From positions 1-7,456 of the forward strand of contig JAIRSN010000168.1 in the NCBI GenBank assembly GCA_031255425.1: a stretch of DNA of 7,456 nt. The letters run 5' to 3'. The DNA comes from Dysgonamonadaceae bacterium (GTDB lineage: Bacteria; Bacteroidota; Bacteroidia; Bacteroidales; Azobacteroidaceae). A program made the translations under genes and the position numbers. The notes beneath the pieces are model-generated. The model worked only from the letters and a program-made list of their open reading frames with translations, did not search any database and was not told the origin of the DNA. Of this stretch, positions 5,661 through 7,456 are shown piece after piece. Every line of letters begins with the position of its first letter. Position 1 is the stretch's first letter.

Positions 5661-7456
5661 GATGTTTTTGAAGAAGTGCGGGATTCATTGCCGGATACCG
5701 CTCCCGTAGATACGCTGGCAGTAGATTCGATTCGAGAGGAGCGGTTTCGCCTTGTTCAGTCCTCCGTTTTGGAGATAGACACGACTCATTCGATTTATTT
5801 TTGGAACATAACCGAACGAACCGGAGAAATCATCCCTGCCCATCCCGATACCTCCCTGACCGATTATTTCAATCGAACCAATGTGGAAGGACAGGGAATA
5901 TCGGTTGCCTATCTGGGCAATCTGGGGTTACCTGCCGAATCGCGAATCTTTTTTGAACGGGACGACCGCTCGCAGTTTATGTTTTCGGATCCGTTTTATG
6001 CCTATCTGAAAACGCCGGGGAGGTTCAATTTTCTCAATACCAAAATACCCCATTCCAATCTATCCTATCAAAGGGCGGGCGACAGGGCGGTCAGGGAAGA
6101 GCGGTTCCAAGCGCTGCTCGCTCTCAATGCCGGGAAAAAGGTGAACCTCGGATTCAATGTTGATTATCTGTATGCCCGCGGCTTTTATGCTTCGCAGGCA
6201 GCCAAACACTTGGATTGGGTGGGTTTTGGGAACTATATTTCCGACCGTCATCAATTGCATGCCTTTTTCAATTCGGCGGATTACACCCATGCGGAAAACG
6301 GAGGAATCGAAGACGACCGCTGGATCTCTCATCCGGATTACATGGACGACCGCGTTTCCAATACGCGGGAAATTCCGACCCGGATGAGCGATGTCTGGAA
6401 TCACCTGAAAGGGAAGCATGCGTATCTGAATTATCATTATAACCTGGGATTCGAAAGAAAAACCCGGACGGATAGCGGCGAAGTCGTCAGCCGGTTTGTT
6501 CCTGTTTCGAGTATCATTTATACCCTTGATTATAAGGATAGGAAAAAAAACTTCTATTCTACCCGGAACTTGGTGGATGATTATTACAACCAAACGGACT
6601 TTTTCAGGGACGGCCGTTTGGTCAATGACTCCACTTCTTATTGGATGCTGAGCAATACGTTTGCTTTGTCGCTTCGCGAAGGGTTCAAGCAATGGGCGAA
6701 GTTTGATCTGACGGCTTTCCTGACATACGAAATGCATCATTTCACGACAATGGATTCGATTGCCGGTGATAATAAGGAGAAAAGGTCGACGCTCTATATC
6801 GGGGGCGAATTGTTGAAGCGAACCGGGAAGATTCTGCGTTACCGGGTACAGGGCAGGCAGGGTATCCTGGGAAATAACCTCGGCGAGTTGGATGTTTCCG
6901 GCAATATCGAGACCCGGATTCCGGTGTGGGGCGATACGGCTTCCGTCACGGCAAAGGCGTTTATAAAGAATTTGGCGCCTGCGTATTACGAAAACCGCTA
7001 TCGAAGCAAGTACTTCTGGTGGGACAATCATTTTGAGAAAGTAACCAAGGTGTTTGTGGGTGGAAATATTGATATTCCGCATACAAAAACCAATTTCGGG
7101 CTGGGGGTTGAAAACGTCAGCGATTACATTTATTTTGACAAAACAGGATACCCCAGGCAGCACAACGAAAACATCCAGATTCTGGGCGTTTTTCTGAATC
7201 AGAATTTTAAGCTGAAAGCCCTGCATTGGGACAATCAACTGGCGTATCAGAAGTCGGGCAACTCCGATATTCTTCCGTTGCCGGATTTCAGCGCCTATTC
7301 CAGCCTGTATGTTGACTTCCGGATAGCGAAAGTATTGACTGTTCAAATGGGGATAAATGCGCATTACTGGACAAAATACTATGCTCCGGCGTATGAACCG
7401 GCAACGCAACAATTCAAGTTGCAAGATGAGATAAAAGTCGGGAATTATCCTCTGTT
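5595..7456 (+). CDS. Putative outer-membrane beta-barrel porin (Porin_10-like), 3' end outside window
   Basis: An open frame runs without a stop from here to the window edge, giving at least 620 residues. The best start is TTG at 5595, five bases after the gamma stop; the first in-frame ATG (about residue 129) would remove the signal peptide. With TTG, the protein begins with a classic signal peptide: arginines at 2-3, a hydrophobic core (ILLLFSGLFPL, 7-17) and a likely cleavage site near LSG-Q (19-22). A polar, Asp/Ser/Thr-rich linker follows. Then come segments I recognise from the Bacteroidetes putative porin family: YLGNLG (106-111), RIFFERDDRSQF (117-128), later DYLYARGFYASQ, AENGGIEDDRWI and many alternating aromatic strands typical of outer-membrane barrels. 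It should sit in the outer membrane; cargo is unknown. The C-terminal strand lies beyond the window, so completeness cannot be judged. The close spacing suggests cotranscription with the oxidoreductase genes. Confidence 0.88.
   Translation, partial: MRRFNPILLLFSGLFPLNLSGQDVFEEVRDSLPDTAPVDTLAVDSIREERFRLVQSSVLEIDTTHSIYFWNITERTGEIIPAHPDTSLTDYFNRTNVEGQGISVAYLGNLGLPAESRIFFERDDRSQFMFSDPFYAYLKTPGRFNFLNTKIPHSNLSYQRAGDRAVREERFQALLALNAGKKVNLGFNVDYLYARGFYASQAAKHLDWVGFGNYISDRHQLHAFFNSADYTHAENGGIEDDRWISHPDYMDDRVSNTREIPTRMSDVWNHLKGKHAYLNYHYNLGFERKTRTDSGEVVSRFVPVSSIIYTLDYKDRKKNFYSTRNLVDDYYNQTDFFRDGRLVNDSTSYWMLSNTFALSLREGFKQWAKFDLTAFLTYEMHHFTTMDSIAGDNKEKRSTLYIGGELLKRTGKILRYRVQGRQGILGNNLGELDVSGNIETRIPVWGDTASVTAKAFIKNLAPAYYENRYRSKYFWWDNHFEKVTKVFVGGNIDIPHTKTNFGLGVENVSDYIYFDKTGYPRQHNENIQILGVFLNQNFKLKALHWDNQLAYQKSGNSDILPLPDFSAYSSLYVDFRIAKVLTVQMGINAHYWTKYYAPAYEPATQQFKLQDEIKVGNYPL

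Noticed and set aside
5590..5700. Possible frameshifted or broken gene after gamma, because no ATG-started frame appears there
   Set aside because: A continuous frame from TTG at 5595 with a full signal peptide explains the region without any break.
6060..7424. A 454-codon open frame on the - strand near the right end
   Set aside because: The + strand frame over the same bases continues uninterrupted from a signal peptide through recognisable porin segments. The antisense product has no coherent domain, so it is a shadow.
1..7456. Mobile elements, CRISPR repeats, tRNA or rRNA genes, riboswitches
   Set aside because: No long direct or inverted repeats, transposase or integrase motifs, regularly spaced repeats or tRNA-like sequences were seen on reading both strands. 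The window is packed with housekeeping and metabolic genes.

Overview
The window reads as ordinary chromosomal DNA from an anaerobic member of the Bacteroidota, most likely the order Bacteroidales. Three things point there: a TACCTTTG promoter element of the Bacteroidetes type upstream of the first gene, A/T-rich start regions without Shine-Dalgarno sequences, and an outer-membrane protein that looks like the Bacteroidetes 'putative porin' family (Porin_10). The ferredoxin-linked oxoacid oxidoreductase fits anaerobic metabolism. Genus and species cannot be fixed from the sequence alone. All six genes are on the + strand and almost no DNA is non-coding; there is no gene-free stretch longer than 300 bases.

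Layout: 1-65 is a short upstream region with a promoter. 66-1748 is glnS (glutaminyl-tRNA synthetase). 1786-2883 encodes a tetratricopeptide-repeat (TPR) protein. 2888-3112, 3164-4249, 4246-5031 and 5038-5589 encode a complete four-subunit 2-oxoacid:ferredoxin oxidoreductase in the order delta (2x[4Fe-4S] ferredoxin), alpha, beta (thiamine pyrophosphate), gamma. From 5595 to the window edge runs a large, 3'-truncated gene for a predicted outer-membrane beta-barrel porin. It begins with TTG, so an ATG-only gene search would misplace its start.

How they fit together: the four Kor/Vor subunits form one enzyme that interconverts a 2-oxoacid plus CoA with an acyl-CoA, CO2 and reduced ferredoxin. 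The true substrate (2-oxoglutarate or a branched-chain 2-oxoacid) cannot be decided from sequence alone. Tight spacing (4 bp between the TPR gene and delta, ATGA overlap between alpha and beta, 6 bp to gamma, 5 bp to the porin) suggests cotranscription from the TPR gene through the porin, possibly including glnS. A second promoter-like sequence inside the TPR gene and a weak hairpin between delta and alpha could adjust the relative output of the subunits.

I found no mobile element, CRISPR array, RNA gene, phage gene or clearly new system. The points most worth checking are the internal promoter candidate, the TTG-started porin and the close association of TPR protein and porin with the oxidoreductase.
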